Of a stretch of DNA of 64,000 nt, positions 54,585 to 63,016 are shown in pieces (within the stretch, counting starts at the first letter, position 1; every line of letters starts with the position of its first letter). Location: the NCBI GenBank assembly GCA_013823135.1, contig PNLP01000013.1, positions 1 through 64,000 of the forward strand, read 5' to 3'. The notes beneath the pieces were generated by a model. That model was not told the origin of the DNA. It saw only the letters and a program-made list of their open reading frames with translations, and ran no database searches. Origin of the DNA: Planctomycetaceae bacterium (lineage in GTDB: Bacteria; Planctomycetota; Planctomycetia; Gemmatales; Gemmataceae). The position numbers and the translations under genes were made by a program.

Positions 54585-55250
54585 ATGCGAATGGCGATGA
54601 AGGTTTGTGTCGTGGCAATCGCGTGCGCGGTTGCCGCTCAGGCAGAAGACAAGGCCGCGAAGCCGGCTGAATCCAAAGCACCGGAAGGGTTCACCTCGCT
54701 GTTCAACGGCAAGAACCTGGACGGCTGGAAGGCCACGGGGAAGGCCGAACAATGGGTCGTCGAGGAAGGCGCGATCGTGTGCAAAGGTGGCGGCGGCGGC
54801 TACCTGCTTGCCGACAAGGAATTCGGCGACTTCGAATTCCGCTGCGAATACAAGTGGGGCAAGGCTGCCGGCAACAGTGGCGTGGCGATTCGCACCCCCG
54901 AGAAGGGCGACCCCGCCTACGCCGGCATGGAGATTCAGTTGATCGACGACGAGGGTTGGCCGGGCAAGCTGGCTGAATACCAGCACACCGGCTCGATCTA
55001 TGATGTGCAGCCCGCGAAGCCGGCGTCGAACAAGAAGATTGGCGAATGGAACACGGTGCGGATTGTCGCCAAGGGCCGCAAGGTGACGGTCGAGCAGAAC
55101 GAGAAGGAACTGGTGAACGCGAATCTGGACGACTACGAGAAGAAGTTCGACAAGCACCCCGGCCTGAAGCGCGAGAAGGGGTTCATCGGCTTCCAGAGCT
55201 ACAACGTCCGCGTCGAGTTCCGCAACGTGTACATCAAGGAACTGAAGTAA
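54585..55250 (+). CDS. Exported DUF1080 (3-keto-disaccharide hydrolase) domain protein
   Basis: Has 221 residues. The start at 54585 has AGGAG upstream and gives a signal peptide (MKVCVVAIACAVAAQAED). Family pattern: GFTSLFNGKNLDGWKATG, WVVEEGAIVCKGG, LLADKEFGDFEFRCEYKW, NSGVAIRTPEKGDPAYAGMEIQLIDDEG, YDVQPAKPASNKKIGEWN, and FIGFQSYNVRVEFRNVYIKEL. DUF1080 is a concanavalin-like fold, abundant in planctomycetes, with members that cleave 3-keto sugars. It acts outside the cytosol. Confidence 0.94.
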   Translation: MRMAMKVCVVAIACAVAAQAEDKAAKPAESKAPEGFTSLFNGKNLDGWKATGKAEQWVVEEGAIVCKGGGGGYLLADKEFGDFEFRCEYKWGKAAGNSGVAIRTPEKGDPAYAGMEIQLIDDEGWPGKLAEYQHTGSIYDVQPAKPASNKKIGEWNTVRIVAKGRKVTVEQNEKELVNANLDDYEKKFDKHPGLKREKGFIGFQSYNVRVEFRNVYIKELK

Positions 55251-55290
55251 GGCGAGCGGGCATCTTGCACGGTCTGTGGAGTCCGCGCCA

Positions 55291-55542
55291 GGAGTTTGAA
55301 GACGAAGCAATGGCACGCGGATCACGCGGATAACCCGCGGATGAAGAGGATCAAACAAAACCAAGATTAAGCACAGAGGCACAGAGAGCACAGAGATAAG
55401 ACAAAAGGCCGAGAGAAACCCATTGTTCAAACCTTACATTGTCTCGGTGTTGGGTTTCCTCTCTGTGCTCTCTGTGACTCTGTGGTTAATTCTCTTCTCT
55501 GATCCTCTTCATCCGCGTGTCATTGCTTCGTCTTCAAACTCC
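55291..55542. repeat. Nested palindromic elements (outer GGAGTTTGAAG, inner CACAGAG)
   Basis: An outer 31-base pair of arms (55291-55321 and 55512-55542, one mismatch) encloses CGCGGATGAAGAGGATCA (55336-55353 with 55500-55517) and then a CACAGAG-family palindrome (about 55365-55412 with 55460-55490). The 302-base gap between DUF1080 and the SDR gene holds nothing else. Confidence 0.9.
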
Positions 55543-55552
55543 AATTGCCTGA

Positions 55553-56332
55553 TCACAGCACACCGGGGAACGCGCCGCCGTCGATGAGCAAGCTTTGCCC
55601 GGTGATGAACCCAGCGTGGGTTGAACAGAGAAACGCACACGCCGCCCCGAACTCGGCCGGGTCGCCAAAACGCTTCGCGGGTATCGCGCTCTCGCGAGAC
55701 GCACGCACGGCTGCGATGTCGGTCCCCGTCTTGGTCGCCGCCGTCTCCATCGAGGACCGCAGTCGCCGAGTCTCGAACGACCCCGGCAGCAGGAAGTTGA
55801 TGGTCACGTTGGCGTGTGCCACCGACCGGGCGACACCAGCCAGGAAGCCCGTCAGCCCCGCACGCGCACCACTCGACAGATCCAACCCCGCCAGCGGCAT
55901 CTTCACCGAGCCCGACGTGATGTTCACGATGCGGCCGAATCGCCGTTCCACCATGCCGTCGATCACGCGTTGAATGAGTTCGATCGGTGCGACCATGTTC
56001 CCGACAACTCCTGCGAGCATGGCGGTGCGGTCCACGGCGCGGAAGTCGCGGAACGGTGGGCCGCCGTTGTTGTTCACGAGAATATCGACGTGCGGCACTG
56101 CCGCGAGGAGTGCCTGTTGCCCCTCGTGCGATGCGACATCACCCGCAACCGCGACGACGTTGGCGTTCGTCTCGTGTCGAATTTCCTCGGCGGTCTGCTC
56201 CAGTGCGGCAGCGTCGCGACCGTTCACCACCACGATGCACCCGGCTCGTGCGAGTTCGAGGGCACACGCTTTACCAAGCCCCTGGCTCGACGCGCACACA
56301 ACGGCCGTTCGCCCACGGATTCCGAGATTCAT
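55553..56332 (-). CDS. SDR-family protein lacking the usual catalytic Tyr/Lys
   Basis: Has 259 residues. Rossmann features: TAVVCASSQGLGKACALELARAG in place of TGxxxGIG, GDVASHEG, LVNNNGGPP (NNAG region) and RIVNITSGSV with the catalytic Ser. Where most members have YxxxK, this reads LSSGARAG: Tyr is replaced by Ser and Lys by Arg. The C-terminal FGDPAEFGAACAFLCSTHAGFITGQSLLIDGG is classical. It belongs to the divergent FabG-like subgroup without the standard tetrad. The reaction is unknown; 3-oxoacyl reductase annotation would be unsafe. Confidence 0.9.
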   Translation of the reverse strand: MNLGIRGRTAVVCASSQGLGKACALELARAGCIVVVNGRDAAALEQTAEEIRHETNANVVAVAGDVASHEGQQALLAAVPHVDILVNNNGGPPFRDFRAVDRTAMLAGVVGNMVAPIELIQRVIDGMVERRFGRIVNITSGSVKMPLAGLDLSSGARAGLTGFLAGVARSVAHANVTINFLLPGSFETRRLRSSMETAATKTGTDIAAVRASRESAIPAKRFGDPAEFGAACAFLCSTHAGFITGQSLLIDGGAFPGVL

Positions 56333-56460
56333 CGATGCTCCAGATACGCGGCTTGGACTGATCTGAGTCTACCGTTCACATTATGCTTCGCCATATCTTC
56401 CACACGCATCGCCAAACGTGTATGGTGATCGCGGCTTCTCCTCGCTGCACGGGTTCACCC

Positions 56461-57399
56461 ATGACCACACTCGACCGCTACCGGGGTTGTTTGCTCGGAC
56501 TCGCCGCTGGCGACGCCCTCGGCACCACACTCGAATTCCAGCACCCCGGGAGCTTTGAGCCGCTCACTGACATGGTGGGCGGCGGGCCGTTCGACCTCAA
56601 GCCCGGCGAGTGGACCGACGACACGAGCATGGCGCTGTGTCTCGCCGAGAGCCTCGTCACGAAACGTGCGTTCGATCCGATCCACCAGCTCGAAACGTAT
56701 GTGCGGTGGTGGCGTGACGGGCACCTCAGCGTGAAGGGGCGCTGTTTCGATATCGGAATCACGACATCCTCGTCACTCGGGCGATTCCGGCAAACTGGTC
56801 AGCCGTACCCCGGTACCAGCGATTTCAACGCGGCCGGGAACGGATCGCTGATGCGGCTCGCGCCGGCACCGCTCGCGTTCGCCGCGAACCCGGTCGAGGC
56901 GATTCACACGGCCGGGCAGAGTTCACGCACGACGCATGGAGCCGTCGAGTGCGTGGATTCGTGCCGATACTTCGCGGGGTTGCTCCTCGCTGCCGTGAGC
57001 GGGATGGAAAAGCGTGCCATCCTGAACAACGACTACGAACCCGCAGTGAAGTGCTGGCTCGAAAACCCACTTGCCGAAAAAGTGGAAGCGATCGCACGCG
57101 GCTCGTTCAAGGTGAAGCAACCGCCGCAGATTCGCGGCAGCGGCTACGTAATCCACACCCTGGAAGCGGCACTGTGGGCGTTCCACACAACCGAGAACTT
57201 CCGCGACGGCGCACTCGCCGTGGTGAACCTGGGCGAAGATGCGGACACCACCGGCGCGGTCTACGGGCAGATCGCGGGCGCGTATTACGGCGTCGAGGGG
57301 ATTCCGGCTGAGTGGCGGGAGAAGCTGGCGATGCGAGAGTTGATCGAACAGCGTGCCGCGGAACTGCACGCGATGGGACAGGAACAAGCCCACGGATAG
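56461..57399 (+). CDS. ADP-ribosylglycohydrolase family protein
   Basis: Has 312 residues from the ATG at 56461. DraG/ARH family with two metal-binding clusters: YRGCLLGLAAGDALGTTLEF, EWTDDTSMALCLAESL (Thr-Asp-Asp), AAGNGSLMRLAPAPLAF, and NLGEDADTTGAVYGQIAGAYYG. These enzymes remove ADP-ribose from proteins or nucleic acids. There is no NAD-transferase partner nearby. The last codons (Gln-Ala-His-Gly-stop) are encoded by the left arm of the AGCCCACGGAT hairpin, so the C-terminus has been set by that element. Confidence 0.94.
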   Translation: MTTLDRYRGCLLGLAAGDALGTTLEFQHPGSFEPLTDMVGGGPFDLKPGEWTDDTSMALCLAESLVTKRAFDPIHQLETYVRWWRDGHLSVKGRCFDIGITTSSSLGRFRQTGQPYPGTSDFNAAGNGSLMRLAPAPLAFAANPVEAIHTAGQSSRTTHGAVECVDSCRYFAGLLLAAVSGMEKRAILNNDYEPAVKCWLENPLAEKVEAIARGSFKVKQPPQIRGSGYVIHTLEAALWAFHTTENFRDGALAVVNLGEDADTTGAVYGQIAGAYYGVEGIPAEWREKLAMRELIEQRAAELHAMGQEQAHG

Positions 57400-57414
57400 C
57401 AATCCGTGGGCTTG
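57385..57414. repeat. Hairpin, AGCCCACGGAT family
   Basis: 13-bp perfect arms (CAAGCCCACGGAT and complement) with a 4-base loop. It includes the TAG stop of the preceding gene. Confidence 0.9.
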
Positions 57415-57421
57415 CGTTGGT

Positions 57422-58675
57422 TTACTTCCCCGCAATCGCCTTGGTGGCGGGTGGCGTCACGAAGGCGTCAGCGATCGCCTGGCACTGTTCCACGGTCATC
57501 TCGCCTTCCTGCACCCAGATGCGGTACTTCAGTTTCAACGGCTTCTCGGCTGTCAGGTCGTACTCGAAGTAGTCGCCGAAGCGGCCGTAGTCGCGTTCGC
57601 TGCCGCGAGTCTCGCGGGGGTTCTCCGGGTGGTTCACGCGAAGCACGGTGTAACGCTTGCCACCGACCATGATGCTCACCGCGTTCCACGGCAGGTTGAT
57701 CGTCTGCTTGTTCGCGACCTTCGGATCCCAGTTGCGGGTCTCGCCGGGCTTCCCCTTACCATCTGGCCGCAGGTAGTACGTGTTCTCCTTGCCGTTCTTC
57801 GACACTTCCATGTTGGCGCGGAAGTGGAAGCCCGCGTGCTGCGGGTCGCCATCGAGGCGAACCTTCGGGAGCTTGGTGCTCAGTTCGGTGCTCCAGTCGA
57901 TGAGCGTGCCGCCGGCGGTTGCGTAGGCCGTGACCTCGCGGTTCTCGGTGGCGAACGGCTTGCCGTCCTGACCGTTCCACGAGATTTCGCTGCGGTGCCG
58001 ACCTTCGACTTCGCCGGCCTCGGAAACCAGCATCTTGTCGTGTTGCGAGAACACGTTGTTGTGGCCGTGCCAGACGTCGGCGGTTTGCTTCTCGCCGAAC
58101 GAGATGCGGTTGAACCCGAAGAACAGCCCGCGGTGGTGCGGGAACTGGCCATCCTTCGCGGTCTTCGCCGACGTGTTGGTCAGCATCGTCTTCCCCGTTG
58201 TGGGATCATAGACGTTGTGGAACGGCTTGAACGTGTAGTAGTGGTCCTTGGCATCGTGCGGGATGTTGAAGTATTGCAACACCGGCCGCTTGCCGCTGAC
58301 GGCCGCGTAGACCAGTTCCAGCGGATCGCCCGACTTCTCCACGAACTCGAAGTGCGGCGGGGGAGCAACGTAGGTCACCATCTTCGGCGTGGCGGTGATC
58401 GTTTCGCCGGCCTTGAGCTTGGGGACCACGAACACGAGGTACTGCTTGACGTTCGCGTCGTCGGTGAGTGCCGGGCCGGTGAGTTGAGCGGGCACGGTGG
58501 CACCGGACGACAGTTCGACGACGTTGAAGTTGGCAGCGTCGCCCTTCGGAACGGGGAACTTGACGACGACGTTCGTCAGGTCCGTTTTCCCGCCGGTGAC
58601 GGAGATGCCGAACGGCGCGGACAGCGCCAGCGACGGCAGCACAAAAAGTGCAAGGAGAGAGACACAGCGTTTCAT
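57422..58675 (-). CDS. Exported PmoA-like DUF6807 protein
   Basis: Has 417 residues. Signal peptide MKRCVSLLALFVLPSLALSA. An N-terminal beta domain (to about 115) is followed by the region typical of planctomycete PmoA/DUF6807 proteins: VLQYFNIPHDAKDHYY, QFPHHRGLFFGFN, ADVWHGHNN, DPQHAGFHFRANMEV, RYTVLRVNHPENPRETRGSERDYGRFGDYFEYDL. The His-rich motifs suggest a metal or sugar-binding site. Despite the family nickname, no relation to methane oxidation is implied. It is a single gene, convergent with the ADP-ribosylglycohydrolase gene. Confidence 0.9.
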   Translation of the reverse strand: MKRCVSLLALFVLPSLALSAPFGISVTGGKTDLTNVVVKFPVPKGDAANFNVVELSSGATVPAQLTGPALTDDANVKQYLVFVVPKLKAGETITATPKMVTYVAPPPHFEFVEKSGDPLELVYAAVSGKRPVLQYFNIPHDAKDHYYTFKPFHNVYDPTTGKTMLTNTSAKTAKDGQFPHHRGLFFGFNRISFGEKQTADVWHGHNNVFSQHDKMLVSEAGEVEGRHRSEISWNGQDGKPFATENREVTAYATAGGTLIDWSTELSTKLPKVRLDGDPQHAGFHFRANMEVSKNGKENTYYLRPDGKGKPGETRNWDPKVANKQTINLPWNAVSIMVGGKRYTVLRVNHPENPRETRGSERDYGRFGDYFEYDLTAEKPLKLKYRIWVQEGEMTVEQCQAIADAFVTPPATKAIAGK

Positions 58676-58704
58676 GGGGGGAAACTCGATTCGAGATTGG
58701 TTGA

Positions 58705-58765
58705 GTTTAGCCGCGACCCGAAGGGGAGCGCGACTCGTCGCGCTCCCCTTCGGGTCGCGGCTAAC
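58705..58765. repeat. Palindromic element, GTTTAGC family
   Basis: Arms 58705-58734 and 58737-58765 pair with a one-base indel around a 2-base loop. It lies between the pterin dehydratase-like gene and the DUF6807 gene on the minus strand. Confidence 0.93.
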
Positions 58766-58771
58766 CGTGGA

Positions 58772-59131
58772 TCAGGGCTTACTGAACACGAACTTCTTGG
58801 GGTTGCCGGTGAGCGAGCTACCGGCCGCGGGTCGCCACAGCACGACTTCTTCGATTTTTCTGGCCAGCTCGAAATCCTTGTCGGTGATGCCACCCGCATC
58901 GTGCGTCTTGAGCTTCACCCAGAGTTTCCCCCAGGTGATCGACAGATCTGCGTGGTGCCAGGCGGCTTCGCACAGGTAGCCGATAGCGTTCACCGCCATG
59001 AGAGTTTGTGGCCAGCCATCGGTGTTGTATTTGCGGCGTATCCACCCGTCTTCGAGATACCACTCGCCAAGCCCGTGTTCCGCGAGCTTGGTCTTCACTT
59101 CGTCGTCGGTGTAGGTCTTCTTGTCGGACAT
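58772..59131 (-). CDS. Pterin-4a-carbinolamine dehydratase-like protein
   Basis: Has 119 residues from the ATG at 59131 (MSDKKTYTDDEVKTKL). The core AWHHADLSITWGKLWVKLKTHDAGGITDKDFELARKIEEV is the PCD/DCoH fold with a His-His pair followed by a later His, as in 4a-hydroxytetrahydrobiopterin dehydratases. It recycles oxidised pterin cofactor or acts in molybdopterin-related chemistry. A short C-terminal extension (WRPAAGSSLTGNPKKFVFSKP) is present. No aromatic amino-acid hydroxylase gene is nearby. Confidence 0.9.
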   Translation of the reverse strand: MSDKKTYTDDEVKTKLAEHGLGEWYLEDGWIRRKYNTDGWPQTLMAVNAIGYLCEAAWHHADLSITWGKLWVKLKTHDAGGITDKDFELARKIEEVVLWRPAAGSSLTGNPKKFVFSKP

Positions 59132-59162
59132 GGGATATCGTGGGTTGGGGGATGAAACGGAC

Positions 59163-59190
59163 AAGCCCACGGATTGCAATCCGTGGGCTT
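59163..59190. repeat. 28-base perfect palindrome, AGCCCACGGAT family
   Basis: Fully self-complementary (AAGCCCACGGATTG and complement), between the UPF0283-like gene and the pterin dehydratase-like gene. Confidence 0.9.
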
Positions 59191-59200
59191 GGGTACGAGA

Positions 59201-60448
59201 TTATTCCTTCGTCACGGGGCGCAAGAGCCTCGCGGAGTAGCGGCCAAGGCGGATCAGCAGCACGCGGTTGAGGTAGCCCGTCGTCGCCTTCGCACCGATC
59301 TTGCCGAGCATCTTGCCGACCACGTTCGAACTCACGCCCACGCCCACCACGTTCATTGCCTCGCCGAACATCTGGTCGTACTGATCCTCGGCCAGCTTCT
59401 CCCACTCCGTGCTCTGGCCTGCCAGGTACGCGTTGAAGAACACGCGGCTCAGCAACACTGCGGTGCCGGTACGACCCGCTCGCAGGTTGTAGATCTGGCA
59501 CAGGTCGGTGAGCATCGAGAACGTGTAGAACAGCGTCGCGCCGGAATCGACCATCGCGTTCGGGGCCACCGCCGTGATGACCCAGATGCGGCTACCCCAA
59601 TACTTGATGCGGGTGTCGGCCGCCGCGTCGAGTTCGGCCTGGAATCCGTCGCGGAAACGAGCGAACCACTGTTCCGTCGAGGCGAAGCGGTCCGGGTCGA
59701 GGAGTTCCGTTCGCACGACCGACATGCGGGCTTGCATCTCGTCGGTGATGCCGATGCCGCGGAGCAACTTCCGCTCCTTCTCCGTGTTCATCGGGAAGGT
59801 GCGCAGGTACGTCTCGATCTGGGCGCGGGCCTCGGCCGACTTCGCGGCCGCGAGCCAGCGGAGGCGGGTTCGCCGCGAGAGTTCCTCGATTCCCTTGATG
59901 CGAAGCTGGCGATTCGAGCGCATCCGGAAGTAGATGTACGCGAACCGCAGCACCGCATAGAGCACGCAGAACGTGAACAGCCCCAGCCCGGCGTAGCCGA
60001 CGTATTGCGCCCACTCGGGTTGTCGGGCGAGCGTGTCAAGCAATATCGCGGTTTGGTTCACGAAGAAGAGGCCGAAGACGCCGGTCATCCCCATGAGGAA
60101 GGCGAACACGAGCGGCGACCCGAACCAGCCGAGCCAGCCGAGCCCGGTGGCGTCGGAAGCAAGCAGCAGTTCCGCTTCCGTCAGATCCTGGGCGGCCTGT
60201 TCCTCGTCGAGAGCTTTCAGCTTGGCGACATCCGCGAGCGAAAGCGGCGCGAGGTCGGGGGCCACTTGCGGCGGGCGACCCAGTTCCGTCTCGCCGGGAC
60301 GCAGTTCCGGTTCGGGGACGACTTCCTGGCGAGCGGGGGACGTGAGTCCCCTGTTCTCGACAGAAACAGGGGGCTTACGCCCCCCGCTCGCCGCGGTTGG
60401 CACGCCGATTCGCACATCGTCGTCCCACGTCTTCGGATCCGAACTCAT
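59201..60448 (-). CDS. UPF0283/DUF697-like membrane protein with an in-frame palindromic insert
   Basis: Has 415 residues from the ATG at 60448. Residues about 115-205 contain two hydrophobic hairpin segments (FGSPLVFAFLMGMTGVFGLFF and YVGYAGLGLFTFCVLYAVLRF). The C-terminal half (GSRIWVITAVAPNAMVDSG, FSMLTDLCQIYNLRAGRTGTAVLLSRVFFNAYL, LGKIGAKATTGYLNRVLLIRLGRYSARLLRPV) matches the YcjF/UPF0283 pattern. Role unknown; YcjF-type proteins accompany stress-related membrane functions. Residues 19-41 (ASGGRKPPVS...GLTSPAR) are encoded by the palindromic element at 60328-60392, read in frame. Confidence 0.88.
   Translation of the reverse strand: MSSDPKTWDDDVRIGVPTAASGGRKPPVSVENRGLTSPARQEVVPEPELRPGETELGRPPQVAPDLAPLSLADVAKLKALDEEQAAQDLTEAELLLASDATGLGWLGWFGSPLVFAFLMGMTGVFGLFFVNQTAILLDTLARQPEWAQYVGYAGLGLFTFCVLYAVLRFAYIYFRMRSNRQLRIKGIEELSRRTRLRWLAAAKSAEARAQIETYLRTFPMNTEKERKLLRGIGITDEMQARMSVVRTELLDPDRFASTEQWFARFRDGFQAELDAAADTRIKYWGSRIWVITAVAPNAMVDSGATLFYTFSMLTDLCQIYNLRAGRTGTAVLLSRVFFNAYLAGQSTEWEKLAEDQYDQMFGEAMNVVGVGVSSNVVGKMLGKIGAKATTGYLNRVLLIRLGRYSARLLRPVTKE
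60328..60392. repeat. Palindromic element, GGCGAGCGGGG family, in frame inside the UPF0283-like gene
   Basis: Arms 60328-60355 and 60365-60392 match at 25 of 28 bases. It belongs to the same family as the intergenic elements at 13519, 18580, 54073 and 63017. Confidence 0.93.
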
Positions 60449-60579
60449 GGTGAACTCCCTCGTTCCCGCTGGTTCACACCCGCAGGCTTTGGATGGATAA
60501 CATTGTACCCGACTTGCGGCATCCACGCGCCAGACCTAAATTGATCACGCAACCCGTTCCCTGACCTGGAGGTTCCGCT

Positions 60580-61209
60580 GTGACCGGCGATCCCACGCAA
60601 TGCCCGACCGATGGGCACTGTGGCAACTGCAAGCCGATGACTCGGGCACTCGCCTGGGCCGGCGTTCTGACCGCTGGCACGCTGCCGGTTGTGTTCTCGC
60701 AACTGTCCCCGGCCGCCCAGCCGTGGAACCTCTCGATCATCGGGGCTCTCAGCCTGTTCGTCGCCGCCCGCCTCAAGTTCACGCAGGCGTTCCTGTTCGT
60801 TGTGCTCGCGGTCGTCGCCAAAGATGCGGCGGTCTACTTTGCACTCGGAATGGAACCGTACCCGCTGAACTGGGTGTTGTTCCTGGGCTACGTCGCTGTC
60901 GGCTACGCCTTCCTGCGGGGAACCGATTCCCCCACGCGAATCGGAGCGACGGCACTCGGCGCGGGCCTGCTGTTCTTCGTGGTCAGCAACTTCATCAGCT
61001 GGCTGGAACAGGCCGCCCCTTACGGGTATTCGCTCGAAGGCCTCGCGAATTGTTACGTTGCCGCCGTGCCGTTCTACCGCGGCACAATCCTGGGGGATTT
61101 GCTGTTCACCGGGGTGCTATTCGGGGCGCACGCGGTGCTGAGCCAGGCCTACTACCCCGCCGAGCGAGTGGTCCCCGTGGCCGCGCAAGAGACGGAGGCC
61201 CGGCCATGA
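60580..61209 (+). CDS. DUF6580-like integral membrane protein
   Basis: Has 209 residues. GTG start at 60580 preceded by TGGAGG. An N-terminal Cys-containing stretch (QCPTDGHCGNCKP) is followed by five to six transmembrane segments. The form AARLKFTQAFLFVVLAVVAKDAAVYFALG, LNWVLFLGYVAVGYAFLRG, FFVVSNFISWLEQ, and a late FYRGTILGDLLFTGVLFGAHAVLS resembles the DUF6580 family, related in shape to ECF transporter S-components. Its ligand is unknown. The ATG of the next gene overlaps its stop (ATGA). Confidence 0.82.
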   Translation: MTGDPTQCPTDGHCGNCKPMTRALAWAGVLTAGTLPVVFSQLSPAAQPWNLSIIGALSLFVAARLKFTQAFLFVVLAVVAKDAAVYFALGMEPYPLNWVLFLGYVAVGYAFLRGTDSPTRIGATALGAGLLFFVVSNFISWLEQAAPYGYSLEGLANCYVAAVPFYRGTILGDLLFTGVLFGAHAVLSQAYYPAERVVPVAAQETEARP

Positions 61210-61493
61210 AGTTCGCCGCCGTGATCGAATACATTCAGGACAAGGACAAGGTGGACGCGGTGCGGCCGACGCACCGTGCGTACCTCACGAGCCTGATCGA
61301 AGCGAACAAGCTGTTCGCATCCGGCCCTTTCGAGGACGGCTACGGCGCGCTCATCATTTACGAGGCCGACACGCTGGAAGCCGCCGAAGCGATCCTGAAA
61401 GCCGACCCGTTCCACGCCGCTGGTGTGTTCGTGCGCTGGACCATCCGCCCCTGGAAGATGGTGTTCTCGAACCCGCGACTGATGCCGACGTGA
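61206..61493 (+). CDS. YCII-family protein
   Basis: Has 95 residues. The ATG overlaps the previous stop (ATGA), so the two are translationally coupled. The pattern KFAAVIEYIQDKDKVDAVRPTHRAYLTSLIEANKLFASGPF...GALIIYEADTLEAAEAILKADPFHAAGVFVRWTIRPW is the YCII ferredoxin-like fold, which contains a His-Asp pair thought to act in hydrolysis or dehydrochlorination. The exact reaction is not known. A small palindromic element follows. Confidence 0.93.
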   Translation: MKFAAVIEYIQDKDKVDAVRPTHRAYLTSLIEANKLFASGPFEDGYGALIIYEADTLEAAEAILKADPFHAAGVFVRWTIRPWKMVFSNPRLMPT

Positions 61494-61510
61494 TGCGGAT
61501 GTGTCTTTTA

Positions 61511-61553
61511 AACTTTGGCGAGCGGGGGGACTGACGTCCCCCGCTCGCCAAAG
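61511..61553. repeat. Palindromic element, GGCGAGCGGGG family (short)
   Basis: Perfect 17-bp arms (ACTTTGGCGAGCGGGGG and complement) with a 9-base loop, between convergent genes. Confidence 0.92.
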
Positions 61554-61595
61554 TGCCAACTCGGAAAGTCGTAAGCCCGTCACCCGCTCGCGATT

Positions 61596-62933
61596 CTACC
61601 CGATCCACGTCGGTTCCCAGCCCTTGCGGTAAGGCTTCGTCAGCAACGAGTTCGCAGCCGGTGAGTTCGTCACCTTCAGCGCCGCGGCGTCCCACTTCAG
61701 CGTTTCGCCGGGCACTCGGATCGCCACCGTGCCGAGCAACACCGCTTCCGTCAGGCCGCTGGCGTAATCGAAGTTCGAGGTCGTCTTTCCGACCCCACGG
61801 CACGCATCGGCCCAACCCGTGTAGTGATCCACGGCCGGCACTTTCTCGATCTTGAATTCCGCAAAGGATTCTTCCGGGTAGAGTCGCGGCATGGCAACGT
61901 GCGGGATCAGCAGCGATCCCTTCTCGCCGACCAGCAGCGAGCCCGACCCCGGCAGTTTCACGCTCGCGGCCAGGCCGAGTTTCTCGGGGGCGGGTGTCTT
62001 CCCCTCGCCGTCGTACCACGTCAACTTCAGGGTCTTGTCCGCGGTGAACTCGGTGCCGGGGAACTCGTAACTCACCACCGACCACTTGTACCACACTTCC
62101 TTGTTCGGCACCGAACCCTCGGCGCGAATCGTCGTTGGCGAGGTGAGGTTCAACGCCGTGAATACAGGGTCGAGGATGTGGCAACCGAAGTCGCCGAGTT
62201 GACCGTTCGAGAAGTCCTGCCAGCCACGCCAGTTGAACGAGTGGTACAGCTTGGCCTTGTACGGCCGTTCGGGCGCAACGCCAATCCAGTCGTTCCAGTG
62301 GACCTTTTCCGGCACGGGGTCCGTGTCCTTCGGGCGATCGTCGGCGAGAAGCCAGCCCATCTTGCCGGCCTGCCAGGAGTGAACTTCCTTCACCTTCCCG
62401 ATGGTGCCGTCGCGAACGACCTTCACGGCGGTGCGATACGCCTCGTGCGATTGAATCTGGTTCCCCATCTGCGTGACGACGTTGTTCTTCTTCGCGGCGA
62501 GCCGCATCTGTCGGGCCTCGTAGACCGTGTGGGTCAGCGGCTTCTGGCAGAAGACGTGCTTGCCGAGGGCCATCGCCGGCAGCGAGACCGGTGCATGCAT
62601 GTGGTCGGGCGTCGAAACGCTGATGGCGTCGAACTCCTTGGGCTGATCGAGCAACTTGCGCCAGTCGGTGAACGTCTTCGCCGACTTGAACTTTGTGGCG
62701 GCCTTGCCGAGGAACGGCTCGCTTTCGTCGATATCGCACAACGCCACAACGGTGACCTTGGGGCTTGCGGAGATGCGCGTGAGGTCGTCCCACCCCTTGC
62801 CGCCGACGCCGACCGACGCGAGGCGAAGGTTCTCGTTCGCGCCGAGGACACGCGACCAACTGGCGGCGGTGAGTACGGACGCCGCGCCAACTTGCTGGAG
62901 GAAACGCCGCCGCGTGGGAGTGTGGTGAAGCAT
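61596..62933 (-). CDS. Gfo/Idh/MocA-family oxidoreductase with TAT signal
   Basis: Has 445 residues. The N-terminus TPTRRRFLQQVGAASVLTAASW is a twin-arginine signal, so the folded NAD-binding enzyme is exported. Rossmann region LRLASVGVGGKGWDDL, then CDIDESE, TPDHMHAPVSLPAMALGKHVFCQKPLTHTVYEAR (the EKP-like motif appears as QKP) and QMGNQIQSHEAYRTAVKVV. The C-terminal domain (GDFGCHILDPVF) is complete. Such proteins oxidise sugars or glycosides and are abundant in planctomycetes. The DUF1080 and DUF6807 proteins in this window may belong to the same glycan-processing world. Confidence 0.94.
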   Translation of the reverse strand: MLHHTPTRRRFLQQVGAASVLTAASWSRVLGANENLRLASVGVGGKGWDDLTRISASPKVTVVALCDIDESEPFLGKAATKFKSAKTFTDWRKLLDQPKEFDAISVSTPDHMHAPVSLPAMALGKHVFCQKPLTHTVYEARQMRLAAKKNNVVTQMGNQIQSHEAYRTAVKVVRDGTIGKVKEVHSWQAGKMGWLLADDRPKDTDPVPEKVHWNDWIGVAPERPYKAKLYHSFNWRGWQDFSNGQLGDFGCHILDPVFTALNLTSPTTIRAEGSVPNKEVWYKWSVVSYEFPGTEFTADKTLKLTWYDGEGKTPAPEKLGLAASVKLPGSGSLLVGEKGSLLIPHVAMPRLYPEESFAEFKIEKVPAVDHYTGWADACRGVGKTTSNFDYASGLTEAVLLGTVAIRVPGETLKWDAAALKVTNSPAANSLLTKPYRKGWEPTWIG

Positions 62934-63016
62934 GGAGAAACCTGAGATGAGGGTGATGGAGGGCTAATGCAGAATGTACCCGTCGCCGGGCGCGAGAGCA
63001 ACAACTGAGGGTTTGC

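Noticed and set aside
57422..58675. PmoA-like name suggesting methane monooxygenase
   Set aside because: The protein is soluble and exported with DUF6807 motifs; there are no membrane segments or copper ligands of particulate methane monooxygenase and no pmoB or pmoC.
57353..59155. Plus-strand frame of 600 codons opposite the DUF6807 gene
   Set aside because: Antisense shadow; the minus-strand gene has a signal peptide and family motifs.
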